64,000 bases of DNA from UBA1926 sp036732005 (GCA_036732005.1 DAINDF010000002.1:310001-374000), one strand, 5' to 3'; numbered from the stretch's first letter, positions 7,801 through 16,644 are shown. Notes: generated by a model not told the origin, from the letters alone. A program made the numbers and translations.

Positions 7801-9603
7801 CTACTGGACATCGCGGCCCTCGACCACCTCTTCGATGCGTCCCGGCGCGTGCCGCTCGGCCTTGAACTCGCCCGCCTTGAGCCGCTTGACATACTTGTGG
7901 TACGCCCCCATCGCGGTGCGGGAGAAGATCAGCATGATCGGGATGTTCGCCCAGAGCATCACCCCGGTGCCCAGCGCCGTCAGCGAGTCGAGCTGGGCGT
8001 CGGTGCGGATGATCCCCGACGCGGCCACGACGATCGCGATGCAGTAGACGAACTTGTAGGGAAGCACGAGTTTCTCGCCGAAGAGGAAGACGATTCCCTG
8101 CTCGCCGTAGTACGACCAGGAGATCATGGTCGAGAGCGCGAACAGCCAGGCCGCGAGCGTGACCAGCCACTTCCCGAGCCCCGGGATCTCCGCGTCGAAC
8201 GCGTGGCCGGTCAGCGACGGGCCCGGGTAGTCCACCCACAGGCCGGTGCCTTCGGGGTTGGTCGAATCGGCGTGGAGCACGGGCGGCGTCTCGGATTCGA
8301 AGGGCCGCCACGCGATGGACCTCGCGTCGCCCGAATTGTCGATCTGGGTGGCCCCCATGATCTTGTGCAGGTTCAGCCCCGTGTTGCGGTTCTCGAACGC
8401 CGAGACGATGACGAACACATCCTCGCCCCCGGTGAAGCGTCCGAATCGCCGCACCGCCTCGCCCTCCCGCTGCGGCAGCGTCGTGTCCGAAACGGTCCAC
8501 AGCGGTGTGCCTGAACCCGAGGTGTCCTGCGTCCCGTCGCCGTCCGCGTCCGCCATGACGACCGAGGGGGCCACGGGGAAATAGGCCTCCGGGCCCCGGT
8601 TGTGCGTCCCGGTGCACATGATCACCAACGCGGTCATCGTGCAGACGACGATCGTGTCGATGAACGGCTCGAGACCCGCGACGATCGCCTCGCGGACGGG
8701 CTCGTCCGTCTTCGCCGCCGAGTGGGCGATCGGGCTCGAGCCCTGCCCGGACTCGGACGAGAACAGGGCCCGCTTCATGCCCCAGAGCAGGGCGTAGCCC
8801 GCGGTGCCGCCGAGGAACGCGCCCTCGGCCTTGGTCGGGCTGAATGCCTCCTCGACGATATGGACGAGCATCCCGGGGATCGCCCCCAGGTTCAGCGAGA
8901 GCACCACGAGGGCCGCGAGCAGGTACATCCCGCACATCAGCGGCACGATCCGCCCCGCGACGGCGCCGATCCGCTTGATGCCCCCGATGATGACCAGCCC
9001 CACCACGACGGCGAGCACGATGCCGCAGGCGATGGAGGGGACCTTGAAGTAGTGCTCGGTGATCTCGCCGACCGACCAGGCCTGGAACATGTTGCCGCCC
9101 GTGATCGTCGAGATCAGGAGCGTCACGACAAAGACCCCGCCGATCGCCTTGCCGATCGCGCCGAGCCCCATCTCCTTGAAGCCCCTGGCCGCGACGAACA
9201 TCGGGCCCCCGTGGGGCTCATCGGGGTTGGTCGTGTCCCGGTAGAGCATGGAGAGGCAGACCTCGGTGGTCTTGATCGCCATGCCGAAGAGGCCCACCAT
9301 CCACATCCAGAAGACCGCGCCGGGCCCCCCCAGCGCCACCGCGACACCCACGCCGGCGATGTTGCCCAGCCCCACCGTGGCCGACAACGCCGCCGAGAGC
9401 GCCTGGAAGTGGTTGATCGCCCCCGGGTCGTTCTTGTCGTCGTAGATGCCCCGAATGACCGCGGTGCCGTGGGTCAGGGCGCGGTACTGGCAGAAACCCG
9501 ACCAGAGCGTGAAGAGCACCCCGACGCCGAGCACGGTGTAGAGCACCCAGTTCGCCCAGATGATGTTGTTGATCGAATCGAGCAGACCCCAGAATGCTTG
9601 CAT
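7801..9603 (-). CDS. Sodium:alanine/glycine symporter (AGCS family) with large extra-membrane insertion
   Basis: 600 residues; typical members have about 450-540. Many membrane helices and the signature GLGNIAGVGVAVALGGPGAVFWMWM near 78-102 identify the AGCS family, which imports alanine or glycine with Na+. The core continues with EPFIDTIVVCTMTALVI (312-328) and resumes with WLVTLAAWLFALSTMISWSYYGE (479-501). Between about 335 and 465 is an extra hydrophilic segment with a calcium-loop-like DADGDGTQD at 352-360 and no membrane helix; ordinary AGCS transporters have only a short loop there. The start ATG is preceded by GGGGG. It is divergent from the gene at 9651 (47-bp gap). Confidence 0.9.
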   Translation of the reverse strand: MQAFWGLLDSINNIIWANWVLYTVLGVGVLFTLWSGFCQYRALTHGTAVIRGIYDDKNDPGAINHFQALSAALSATVGLGNIAGVGVAVALGGPGAVFWMWMVGLFGMAIKTTEVCLSMLYRDTTNPDEPHGGPMFVAARGFKEMGLGAIGKAIGGVFVVTLLISTITGGNMFQAWSVGEITEHYFKVPSIACGIVLAVVVGLVIIGGIKRIGAVAGRIVPLMCGMYLLAALVVLSLNLGAIPGMLVHIVEEAFSPTKAEGAFLGGTAGYALLWGMKRALFSSESGQGSSPIAHSAAKTDEPVREAIVAGLEPFIDTIVVCTMTALVIMCTGTHNRGPEAYFPVAPSVVMADADGDGTQDTSGSGTPLWTVSDTTLPQREGEAVRRFGRFTGGEDVFVIVSAFENRNTGLNLHKIMGATQIDNSGDARSIAWRPFESETPPVLHADSTNPEGTGLWVDYPGPSLTGHAFDAEIPGLGKWLVTLAAWLFALSTMISWSYYGEQGIVFLFGEKLVLPYKFVYCIAIVVAASGIIRTDAQLDSLTALGTGVMLWANIPIMLIFSRTAMGAYHKYVKRLKAGEFKAERHAPGRIEEVVEGRDVQ

Positions 9604-9650
9604 GCGAGACCCCCGGTTTTGGGTATGCGTGGCGACGGAGTTCGGACATC

Positions 9651-10439
9651 ATGGCGGATTTCGCGCCGATGTGCAATGCTGCCCGCGGGATGCAACCGGG
9701 CGAGGCGTGGAGCGAGCATGTCTGGAACCCCGCGGAGGTCGCCGCGGTGATCGCGGTCGGGCTCCGCGCCGCCGACGCCGCGCTCGCCGAGGAGCAGGCC
9801 GTCGCCGGGCTTGACGCGATGGACGAGCGCGCAATCCAGGGGGTGTTGGCGTCCGCGCTCACCGCCGGCGGATGGGGCGTTCACCGGGAGGTCCCCTTCC
9901 CGGGCGACGAGGCCCAGGGCGACAACGCCCGCGACCGGTGCGATCTGGTCCTCACCCCCGAGCCGGGCGACGCGCCGCTCGACCCGATCCACGCGAGACG
10001 CCGGATCGACGCGGCAGAGGGCACGCTCTTCGCGCCCCTCGCCGAGCGCATCGAGCACGACGCGTCGAGGGGCGGCACGGCCCCCGCCGAGGCGATGTGG
10101 CTCGAGATCAAGACGGTCGCCCAGCACTGCTACCGCCAGGGCGTGCCCTCGCCGAACCGCTCGTACGGCGCGGAACTGGTCTCGGGACCGGCGGCGGACA
10201 TCGCCAAACTCGAAGGCGACGGCGTCATCCGGCACGCCGCGTCGGTCGTCGTGCTGTTCGCCGAGACCGAGCGGGTCGCCCGACATGACTTGATCGAGCT
10301 CTCCTCACGGCTGCTGGAGCGCGACCTGCCGATCTCGACGCCGATTCTCGAGGTGGTGCCGATCCTCGATCGGGCGGGCAACGCCGTCTCCGTGGTCGCG
10401 GTATTTCCTCTGCGAGGGATCGGGCTGGATGCGTCCTGA
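9651..10439 (+). CDS. Hypothetical protein, possible PD-(D/E)XK nuclease-like fold
   Basis: 262 residues from the ATG at 9651 (GGAG 10 bases upstream); an in-frame ATG at 9594 would overlap the divergent transporter start and is less likely. I do not recognise a named family. Two motifs are suggestive: DRCDLVLTPEPG, then about 40 residues later MWLEIKTV. A strand ending in D followed by a strand with E-x-K is the active-site pattern of PD-(D/E)XK enzymes; an N-terminal helix (DERAIQGVLASAL) followed by GWGVHREVPF also fits that topology. The C-terminal half (HAASVVVLFAE, DLIELSSRLLERDL) is alpha/beta. The function is unknown and it has no restriction-modification partner nearby. Confidence 0.6.
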   Translation: MADFAPMCNAARGMQPGEAWSEHVWNPAEVAAVIAVGLRAADAALAEEQAVAGLDAMDERAIQGVLASALTAGGWGVHREVPFPGDEAQGDNARDRCDLVLTPEPGDAPLDPIHARRRIDAAEGTLFAPLAERIEHDASRGGTAPAEAMWLEIKTVAQHCYRQGVPSPNRSYGAELVSGPAADIAKLEGDGVIRHAASVVVLFAETERVARHDLIELSSRLLERDLPISTPILEVVPILDRAGNAVSVVAVFPLRGIGLDAS

Positions 10440-10563
10440 CGCCGGCCGGGGCAGATCCGTGCGAGTGCAGCGGAGTGCCCGGACCGCGGTCGAGAGAGCG
10501 GCCACCGGGGGAGTTTTCGCTGCCACTCCGGGCCCCTGACGCAGCGCACACTCGAGGTCCGTC

Positions 10564-11784
10564 TCACCCCGCCTGCGACATCGACGGGTGCAGGGCCCGG
10601 GCGTCCCCGCGTTGGGGATCCAGGCCCGCGGCGGCCTCGATCGCGTCCGCCGCGCCCCGGGCCGCGTTCAGCCCCGCGAACTGCTCGCAGATCGCGCGGA
10701 GGCCCTGGCGCTGGTGCTCCGCCAGCTCGGGGCGTTCGAGCAGGGCGACGGCCTCGTCGACGATGCGCTCCGGGCCCCCGAAGTGGGGCACCAATTCGGG
10801 CACCAGCCGCTCGCCCGCCACAAGATTCGGCAGGCTGAAGTGCGGGGTGGCCAACAGCCACTTCGCCAGGAGCCAATACATCAGGCGGCTCGACTTGTAG
10901 ACGATCACCATCGGCTTGGCCTGCCGAGCGACCTGAAGCGTCACCGTGCCGCTGACCACGAGCGCAAGATCGCACCAGTGGATCACCGCGTCGGTCCGCT
11001 TCGACGCGAACACGAGACCCTCGGGCCACCCGGGATGGCACCCGGGCGCGGCAGGCGTTCGATCGGCGATCTCGCGCAGCCGGGCCTCCAGTTCCGGGTG
11101 CGTCCCCGCGACGACCCCGGCCAGGTCCGGGTAGTCGCGGCGGAGCCGGCGGAACGACTCGATCAGCAGGGGGAAGTTCTTTTCAACCTCGGCGGGCCGA
11201 GACCCGGGCATCAGCGCCACGCGCCGCTCGCTCTTGGGGAACGCCTCGGCCTGGGCACGGCACGCCGCGGGGTCGGGCATGGCGTCGAAGAGCGGATGCC
11301 CCACGAACCTCGCCGGCACGCGCTTCGCCTCGAAGAACGCCTGCTCGAACGGGAGCAGGCAGCACACGAAGTCCGTCAGCCGGCGGAGCTTGTTCACCCG
11401 CCAGGTGCCCCAGGCCCAGACCTGCGGCGCGACCAGGTGCACCACCTTCGCGCCGCGCTCCTTGGCGATCCGGCAGATCGGGAAGTTCGCCGCCGGCGAG
11501 TCCACCGGGACATGCACCGTCACCGGGTTGGCATCGATCCACGCCGCAACCCGCTTGTTGATCTCACGGTGCTCCAGGATCTTCGAGAGCCCGGGCAGGC
11601 CCATCACCGCGTTCTGCCCTGTTCGTTCGATGAGCTCGGCCCCGGCGGCCTCCATCTTCGGACCGCCCCAGGCGCAGATCCGCAGCCCGGGGTGGCGGGC
11701 CTTGAGCTCCGAAACAACCACCGAGGCGTGGTCGTCGCCGCTGGGCTCAAAGCCGGTGAACAGGATCGTGGGCGGCCTCGCCAT
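10564..11784 (-). CDS. lpxB: Lipid-A-disaccharide synthase
   Basis: 406 residues. LpxB joins UDP-2,3-diacylglucosamine and lipid X to form the disaccharide core of lipid A at the inner membrane. Visible family signatures include TGFEPSGDDHASVVV at the N-terminus, VMGLPGLSKILEHREIN, VPVDSPAANFPICRIAK, APQVWAWGTWRVNKLRR and FEQAFFEAKRVPARFVGHPLFD in the first half, then RVALMPGSRPAEVEKNFPLLIES and KPMVIVYKSS. It overlaps nothing and has its own -10 box TACACT six bases before the ATG with no Shine-Dalgarno, suggesting a leaderless message. Its presence implies an LPS-type outer membrane. Confidence 0.95.
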   Translation of the reverse strand: MARPPTILFTGFEPSGDDHASVVVSELKARHPGLRICAWGGPKMEAAGAELIERTGQNAVMGLPGLSKILEHREINKRVAAWIDANPVTVHVPVDSPAANFPICRIAKERGAKVVHLVAPQVWAWGTWRVNKLRRLTDFVCCLLPFEQAFFEAKRVPARFVGHPLFDAMPDPAACRAQAEAFPKSERRVALMPGSRPAEVEKNFPLLIESFRRLRRDYPDLAGVVAGTHPELEARLREIADRTPAAPGCHPGWPEGLVFASKRTDAVIHWCDLALVVSGTVTLQVARQAKPMVIVYKSSRLMYWLLAKWLLATPHFSLPNLVAGERLVPELVPHFGGPERIVDEAVALLERPELAEHQRQGLRAICEQFAGLNAARGAADAIEAAAGLDPQRGDARALHPSMSQAG

Positions 11785-11790
11785 GCCCCG

Positions 11791-11796
11791 AGTGTA
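11791..11796 (-). promoter_or_regulatory. -10 box of lpxB, leaderless arrangement
   Basis: TACACT on the minus strand, six bases (CGGGGC) before the lpxB ATG. Transcription would begin at or next to the A of the start codon. No ribosome site could fit. Confidence 0.6.
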
Positions 11797-11823
11797 GCGG
11801 GCACAAACTTGCCGCCTCCCGGC

Positions 11824-12459
11824 TCAGAATCCCGAGGCCTCGAGCCAGCCCGAGGGCCGTTCGCCCAAGGCGGTCGCGATCGTCAGCAGCGATTCGACGC
11901 TGGGGAGGTGGGCCCCGCGTTCGATCGAGCTGAGCTGGCTGACGCTCACCCCGGATTGCTCGCTGAGTTCCTTGAGCGTCCACCCTTTCCGGGTCCGGGA
12001 GAGCCTGATCTGCCGCCCGAGTTCGCCGCGGAGCCTGTCCTGGGGCCGGCCCCCGAGGTTGAACGCGGCCGCCGCCTGCCCCAGCACGCGGCGCAGATCA
12101 TCCGTCGAGAAGGGCTTGGCGACATAGTCGAAGACATCCTGCTTGAAGGTTTGCCGCATCGAGTCCAGCGTCGGGTACCCGGTGACGACGATCACGCACA
12201 GGCGGGGCCACCGCCTCCGGATCTCGACCAGCACCTGTTCCCCGTCTGCCTCACCCATCTTCATGTCCAGCAGCACGACATCCGGCAGCCTCCGCTCGCA
12301 GGCCTCATAGAGCATCGCGGGGTCCGCCGCGGTCCTGAGGTCGTGCCCGTCCGGGTCGAGCACGGCGTGGAGGTACTCCCGGAAATCGGGGTCGTCGTCG
12401 ACCGCCACGATCGAGAGGGGCGGCACGGTGCTCTGGACGGGTTGGGTGGCGCCGTTCAT
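11824..12459 (-). CDS. Response regulator with C-terminal XRE-type HTH
   Basis: 211 residues. The receiver domain (about 14-130) has the acidic triplet DDD at 21-23, phospho-acceptor D65 in VVLLDMKMGEADGEQVL, T94-region VVTGYPTLD and K in YVAKPFSTDDL. Instead of the usual Fis, LuxR or OmpR output it ends in a Cro/CI (HTH_3) domain at about 147-211: LGRQIRLSRTRKGWTLKELS, then SGVSVSQLSSIERG and LLTIATALG. The start codon overlaps the kinase stop (ATGA), so it is coupled to the sensor kinase upstream. Its spacing of 39 bases to lpxB downstream permits read-through, though lpxB has its own promoter. Confidence 0.88.
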   Translation of the reverse strand: MNGATQPVQSTVPPLSIVAVDDDPDFREYLHAVLDPDGHDLRTAADPAMLYEACERRLPDVVLLDMKMGEADGEQVLVEIRRRWPRLCVIVVTGYPTLDSMRQTFKQDVFDYVAKPFSTDDLRRVLGQAAAAFNLGGRPQDRLRGELGRQIRLSRTRKGWTLKELSEQSGVSVSQLSSIERGAHLPSVESLLTIATALGERPSGWLEASGF

Positions 12460-13964
12460 GTGTGGTCCTCCGGTCCGCGGGCCGCGGGTGTGGCGCGCCG
12501 GGGCAGAACGATCTCGAAGACCGCCCCGCGCTCGCCGCGCCGGTTGCGGGCGATGATGGTACCGGCGTGCTCGCGGACGATTCCTTCCGCCACCGCGAGC
12601 CCGAGCCCGGTCCCCTTGCTGTCCAGCCTGGTGGAGACGAACGGCTCGAAGAGCGTGGGCAGCACATCGGGGTCGATCCCGGGGCCGGTGTCCCGCACGC
12701 GGATGGTCACCCATTCCTCGCCGTCCCGGTCTTCGCACTCCGCCTCGATCTCGACCCGCCGCTCAGACAGCCCCTCGCTCCCCAGGGCGTCGACGGCGTT
12801 GCGGATGAGGTTGACCAGCACCTGCACCATGCGGTCGGCGTCGCACTCGAGCGCGAACCCCGGCGCGACCCCGTGCCGGATCGAGATCTCCGCCGCCCCC
12901 CGGTCAAGTCGGACCAGCGTGATGGCCTCGTCCAGGATCGAGGCCAGGTCGGCCTGGGCGTAGGCGGGGTCGCGCGCACGCGCGAAGTCGAGCAGCCCCT
13001 CGCTCAGCCTCTCCAGGCGGCCGACCACACGCTTGAGAAGATCGGCCTCGGCCTGGGGCAGCGAGCGGTGCGGCGCGGCGCAGAGCTTCTCCACCAGCCC
13101 CTTGGCGACGGCGAGCGGGGTGTTCAACTCGTGCGCGATCCCGGCGGACATCATGCCCAGGCTCATCAGGCGGTCGGCCCCTTCGAGGTTCCGCTTCGCG
13201 GTCTCCAGCAGGTGGTTCTTGCGCTTCAGGTCCCCGGCGATCACCTCGAGGTCGTCGAGCGCGCGCGCGAGCGCGGTTTCCTGGCGGCGGATGCCCCGGA
13301 TGGCGCTGTTCCGCGACCGCATGATCTCGCCGAGTTCGTCGGCCGGCATGGCCTCTTCCGGCACGAGTTCCCCGAGCGTGTCGTGCCGCTGCACGGCGCG
13401 GTCGGCCTCGAGCAGCAGGCCGATCGGGCCGTAGACATGGCGCGGCAGGACGAAGACCTCGAGCGCCGCCGCGATGAGCCCGTACACCGCGACCAGGGCC
13501 ACGATGAGCAGCAGGTAGACCCCAAGCGCCGCCTCCCGGGCCGATTCCAGCCGGGCCCCGACGAGCACAAACCCCTCCGGCCCGCGGGCGGCGCGCCAGG
13601 TCCAGCCCCGGTCCCCCGGGATCGCGACCGGCTCGGGCCCCGCCGCGGTGATCCGCGCCGCGGTCTCGGGAGTGAGCCCGGCCTGCTCGGCCCCTCCCCG
13701 CTTGACCACCAGCAGGTCCCCGAAGGCGTGGGCGGGCATCTCGCTGCCCGAGACGAGCGCCAGGACCGACCGGGCGGCCAGGGCCCCCTCGGCCTCGGAG
13801 ACCGCGCTGCGGACCGAAGGCCTGACCGCGATCAGGAGGATCGAGGCGAGGATCAGCGAGAACAGCGAATGGAGGAAGATCAGCTTCTTGCGGATGCGCA
13901 TCGACGCCAGCAACCCCCGGGGGGGCGACGGGCGGGGTGGGGGTGCCGGGTCGGCGTGCATCAT
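12456..13964 (-). CDS. Sensor histidine kinase coupled to the receiver-XRE regulator
   Basis: About 502 residues from the ATG at 13964 (alternatives at 13961 and 13901). A membrane helix (KLIFLHSLFSLILASILLIAV) is followed by a periplasmic segment and a second helix (VYLLLIVALVAVYGLIAAAL), then a HAMP-like linker, a coiled-coil region (QETALARALDDLEVIAGDLK), the H-box GMMSAGIAHELNTPLAVAKG, N-box QVLVNLIRNAVDAL, G1 RDTGPGID and G2 DSKGTGLGLAVAEGIV. All catalytic boxes are intact. A TACGCT hexamer lies nine bases before the start with no ribosome site. It is divergent from rsmB with 47 bases between starts. Confidence 0.9.
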   Translation of the reverse strand: MMHADPAPPPRPSPPRGLLASMRIRKKLIFLHSLFSLILASILLIAVRPSVRSAVSEAEGALAARSVLALVSGSEMPAHAFGDLLVVKRGGAEQAGLTPETAARITAAGPEPVAIPGDRGWTWRAARGPEGFVLVGARLESAREAALGVYLLLIVALVAVYGLIAAALEVFVLPRHVYGPIGLLLEADRAVQRHDTLGELVPEEAMPADELGEIMRSRNSAIRGIRRQETALARALDDLEVIAGDLKRKNHLLETAKRNLEGADRLMSLGMMSAGIAHELNTPLAVAKGLVEKLCAAPHRSLPQAEADLLKRVVGRLERLSEGLLDFARARDPAYAQADLASILDEAITLVRLDRGAAEISIRHGVAPGFALECDADRMVQVLVNLIRNAVDALGSEGLSERRVEIEAECEDRDGEEWVTIRVRDTGPGIDPDVLPTLFEPFVSTRLDSKGTGLGLAVAEGIVREHAGTIIARNRRGERGAVFEIVLPRRATPAARGPEDHT

Positions 13965-14000
13965 GGCCCGGGCAGCGTACGGCCTTGGGGGCCCGGCGCG

Positions 14001-14006
14001 TAGACT
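14001..14006 (+). promoter_or_regulatory. -10 box of rsmB, deciding its start
   Basis: TAGACT, then five bases (CGGGG), then an in-frame GTG at 14012. The spacing matches the other leaderless genes in the window and supports that start. Confidence 0.55.
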
Positions 14007-14011
14007 CGGGG

Positions 14012-15427
14012 GTGACACGACCCGGGCGACCCCGCCGGCAATCCAAGAACCCGCCCGGGCGACGGCCCCCCGCCGCGGGCGGCTCCCTCCGGCCCGGGGG
14101 GGTGGTTTCGGCGCGGTCGGTGGTGTGCGCACGGCTCGCGCAGGACGCGGGGCATTTCCCCGATCTTGTCCCGACACCGCTGGAGACAACGGGGCTGGAC
14201 GCCCGCGACGCGGCGCTTGCGCACGCGATTCACGACGCCGCGATCCGGAGATGGTGGACGCTCCAGGCCCTGATCGCGCCCGGGCTGACCCGGCCCTTTC
14301 TTGAACTCGAGCCGCGGGTCCGGGCGGCGCTGCTGGCGGGGGCGGCCCAGTTGGTGCTGCTGGACAGGGTCCCGGCGCACGCGGCGATCAGCGAGTCGGT
14401 GGAGTGGGCCAAGCGGGTGATCCGTCCCGGCGCCGGGGGAATGGTCAACGCGGTGCTGCGGCGGGTGCACGAGCTCGTGGGCGAGGACCGGGCGTTCCGG
14501 GAGCGGTGGGGGGGCGGGGTGGACGAGATCCCGCTCGGGGACGGCCGCAAGCACGCGCACGCGGCGGAGGTGCTACCCGGCGCCCCCGGCGGTCGGCGCC
14601 GCGCCGCGGCGCGCCAACCCCGGGCGCTGCTCGATTCGTGGGAGACGGCGCACGGGCGGGCGAACCGCGACCGGCTCGCGCTGCACTCGCTGGTCACGGC
14701 GCCGGTGGTGATCAACGCGCGGCACGCGACGGGGCCCGTTCCCGAGACCTCCCCGCACCGGCGGGCGGGGTTTCTGGTGTACGAGGGCCGGCCCGCTTCG
14801 CTGGGGGCGCTGCTCGGGTCGCGTCGCGACATCTGGGTGCAGGACCCCGCATCGGCGGAGGCGGTCGAGAGCGTCCGGGACCTGGAGCCGCGGGTCATTG
14901 TGGATGTCTGCGCGGGCATGGGAACCAAGACGCGGCAGCTCGCCGCGGTCTTCCCGGGGGCGGAGATTATCGCGTCGGATGTGGACCGGTCGCGGCTTGA
15001 AACGCTTACGCGGGTGTTCGCGGGGAACGAGAAGGTGCGTGTCCTGGAGCCCGACGCGATGCTGCACGACTGCCTGGGTCGGGCCGATCTGATTCTGCTG
15101 GATGTGCCGTGCTCGAACACGGGTGTGCTGGCCCGCCGGCCCGAGGCGAAGTACCGCGCGGCGACCCGGCAGGGAGCGAGACTGGTGGAGACGCAGCGGC
15201 AGATCATGGCCGACTCGATCCGGCTGCTGGCGCCGCGCGGATCGTTCCTCTACTCGACCTGCTCGCTGCAGCGAGAGGAGAACCGGGCCCAGGCCGACTG
15301 GGCGGGCAAGTGGCACGGGTTCCGGCGGGAGCGGGAGCGGGAGACGCTCTGCGGCGGTGTTCCGGGCGATGGGCCCGAGGTGTACCACGACGGGAGCTAC
15401 TCGGTGCTGCTGCGGAGAACGGGGTAG
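14012..15427 (+). CDS. rsmB: 16S rRNA m5C methyltransferase, RsmB/NOP family
   Basis: 471 residues from GTG 14012, chosen because TAGACT lies five bases upstream; a second GTG at 14102 would remove a basic, Pro/Arg-rich extension of 30 residues. An N-terminal NusB-like helical domain (ALAHAIHDAAIRR, PRVRAALLAGAAQLVLLDR, HAAISESVEWAKR, GMVNAVLRRVHEL) is followed by a Rossmann methyltransferase: VIVDVCAGMGTKTRQLA (SAM site), LILLDVPCSNTGVLARRPEAK with the release cysteine, and LYSTCSLQREEN with the catalytic cysteine. This two-cysteine layout is typical of RsmB, which methylates C967 (E. coli numbering) of 16S rRNA. Confidence 0.93.
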   Translation: MTRPGRPRRQSKNPPGRRPPAAGGSLRPGGVVSARSVVCARLAQDAGHFPDLVPTPLETTGLDARDAALAHAIHDAAIRRWWTLQALIAPGLTRPFLELEPRVRAALLAGAAQLVLLDRVPAHAAISESVEWAKRVIRPGAGGMVNAVLRRVHELVGEDRAFRERWGGGVDEIPLGDGRKHAHAAEVLPGAPGGRRRAAARQPRALLDSWETAHGRANRDRLALHSLVTAPVVINARHATGPVPETSPHRRAGFLVYEGRPASLGALLGSRRDIWVQDPASAEAVESVRDLEPRVIVDVCAGMGTKTRQLAAVFPGAEIIASDVDRSRLETLTRVFAGNEKVRVLEPDAMLHDCLGRADLILLDVPCSNTGVLARRPEAKYRAATRQGARLVETQRQIMADSIRLLAPRGSFLYSTCSLQREENRAQADWAGKWHGFRRERERETLCGGVPGDGPEVYHDGSYSVLLRRTG

Positions 15428-15500
15428 GCGTGGCGCACTCGCGCTGCCGGCGGGGTACACTCTTTGTCCGCCGGCGGTTGGTCGGCGGGGGCCCCGCGTC

Positions 15501-15980
15501 ATGCCTGCTGCCACCGGTGTTATGAATCTCCTCGACCTGATCAGCCCCGAGTGCATCCGAGCCCCGCTGCGGTCGTCCGACAAGCGTGGGGTGATCGACG
15601 AGTTGGTCGACCTGCTGGTGGGCGCGGGGCGGGTGGCCGACGGGACCTCGTTGAAGAACGCGGTGTGGACGCGCGAGCAGACCCGGACGACCGGCATCGG
15701 GCACGGGCTGGCGATCCCGCACGGTAAGTGCCCCGGGCTCAACGGCCTGGCGATGGCGATCGGCAAGCCGGCCGAGCCGCTGGATTTTCAGGCGATCGAC
15801 GGGAGACCGGTCCGCCTGATCGTCCTGCTGGCCAGCCCGCCGGACCGGACGAGCGACCACATCCAGGCGTTGGCGCGGGTGAGCCGGTTGATGACGATGG
15901 AGGCGTTCCGGCAGAGCGTGTACGACGCCGGCTCGTCCGACGAGATCTACGACCTGATCCGTGCGCAGGAATCGGGCTGA
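15501..15980 (+). CDS. PTS EIIA protein (second copy), fructose/nitrogen type
   Basis: 159 residues from ATG 15501; an in-frame ATG at 15522 (MNLLDLISPEC) is an alternative start. TGIGHGLAIPHGKCPGL carries the phosphorylatable H74, and the rest (LAMAIGKPAEPLDFQAIDG, VRLIVLLASPP, HIQALARVSRLM) matches EIIA(Fru/Ntr). It is a paralogue of the EIIA at 6944 but not part of a PTS operon. A TACACT hexamer at 15456-15461 could be its -10 box, leaving a leader of about 35 bases. Its stop is three bases from the convergent TolQ/ExbB-like gene. Regulatory rather than transport role is inferred because no EIIB/EIIC is visible. Confidence 0.88.
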   Translation: MPAATGVMNLLDLISPECIRAPLRSSDKRGVIDELVDLLVGAGRVADGTSLKNAVWTREQTRTTGIGHGLAIPHGKCPGLNGLAMAIGKPAEPLDFQAIDGRPVRLIVLLASPPDRTSDHIQALARVSRLMTMEAFRQSVYDAGSSDEIYDLIRAQESG

Positions 15981-15983
15981 GGG

Positions 15984-16637
15984 TCAGCGGTCGCGGGCTG
16001 GGCCCTGCGTTGGCCCGCCGACGATCGAGGCGGCGATCAGTTCGAGGCGTGCGAGGCAGCGTTCGGCCTGGGCGCGGAAGAGCGCGTGCGGGAAGAGCGT
16101 CAGGAGCGCGACGATGAGCCCGAGGGCGGTGGTGAAGAGGGCCTCGGCGATGCCGCCCGCGATCGACGCGGGGTCGGTGACGACCTGGTCGGCGCTGAGC
16201 AGGCGGAACGAGCGGATGATGCCGGTGACGGTGCCGAGGATGCCGAGCATGGGCGAGGCGGTGATGATCGTTGCGTGCGTCGTCGCCCAGCGTTCGATCA
16301 TGGGGCGGAGCGACTCGGCCTTCTCGAGCGCGAACGAGTCCTCGACCGGGCCCGTTTGACCCGTCTTGCCGCGGGCCTCGTCGAGCAGGGCGGAGGCGAA
16401 GCGGCCGTACACCGACCGGTCGCGGGCGACGGCGGCGGCGGCGGCGGAGAGATCACCCCGCCGCATCTCGCGGGTCACGCGTTCGATGATCCGCATGTGG
16501 CCCGGGCTGTGCGTCCTGGTCCAGAACAACGCCCGTTCAATGGTGAGCGCGACCGAGATGACGCTCAGGGCGGCGAGGGGGTACATGACCCAGCCGCCGG
16601 CCTGGAAGAGCGAGGTGAGCGAGTCGATCGTCGGCAT
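15984..16637 (-). CDS. MotA/TolQ/ExbB proton channel family protein
   Basis: 217 residues. A membrane helix near 15-35 (WVMYPLAALSVISVALTIERALF) is followed by a cytoplasmic helical loop and two helices: TTHATIITASPMLGILGTVTGIIRSF and GIAEALFTTALGLIVALLTLFPHALF. The LGILGTVTGII and ALFTTALGL segments are the conserved core of ExbB/TolQ. Such proteins form the proton-driven motor with an ExbD/TolR partner; no partner gene is adjacent, so its complex is unknown. The start ATG is seven bases after a TACGAT hexamer (leaderless layout) and is divergent from ispA. Confidence 0.9.
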   Translation of the reverse strand: MPTIDSLTSLFQAGGWVMYPLAALSVISVALTIERALFWTRTHSPGHMRIIERVTREMRRGDLSAAAAAVARDRSVYGRFASALLDEARGKTGQTGPVEDSFALEKAESLRPMIERWATTHATIITASPMLGILGTVTGIIRSFRLLSADQVVTDPASIAGGIAEALFTTALGLIVALLTLFPHALFRAQAERCLARLELIAASIVGGPTQGPARDR

Positions 16638-16644
16638 GGGCCGG

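Noticed and set aside
10588..12963. A 791-codon open frame opposite lpxB and the regulator
   Set aside because: Antisense to two well-identified genes with intact motifs.
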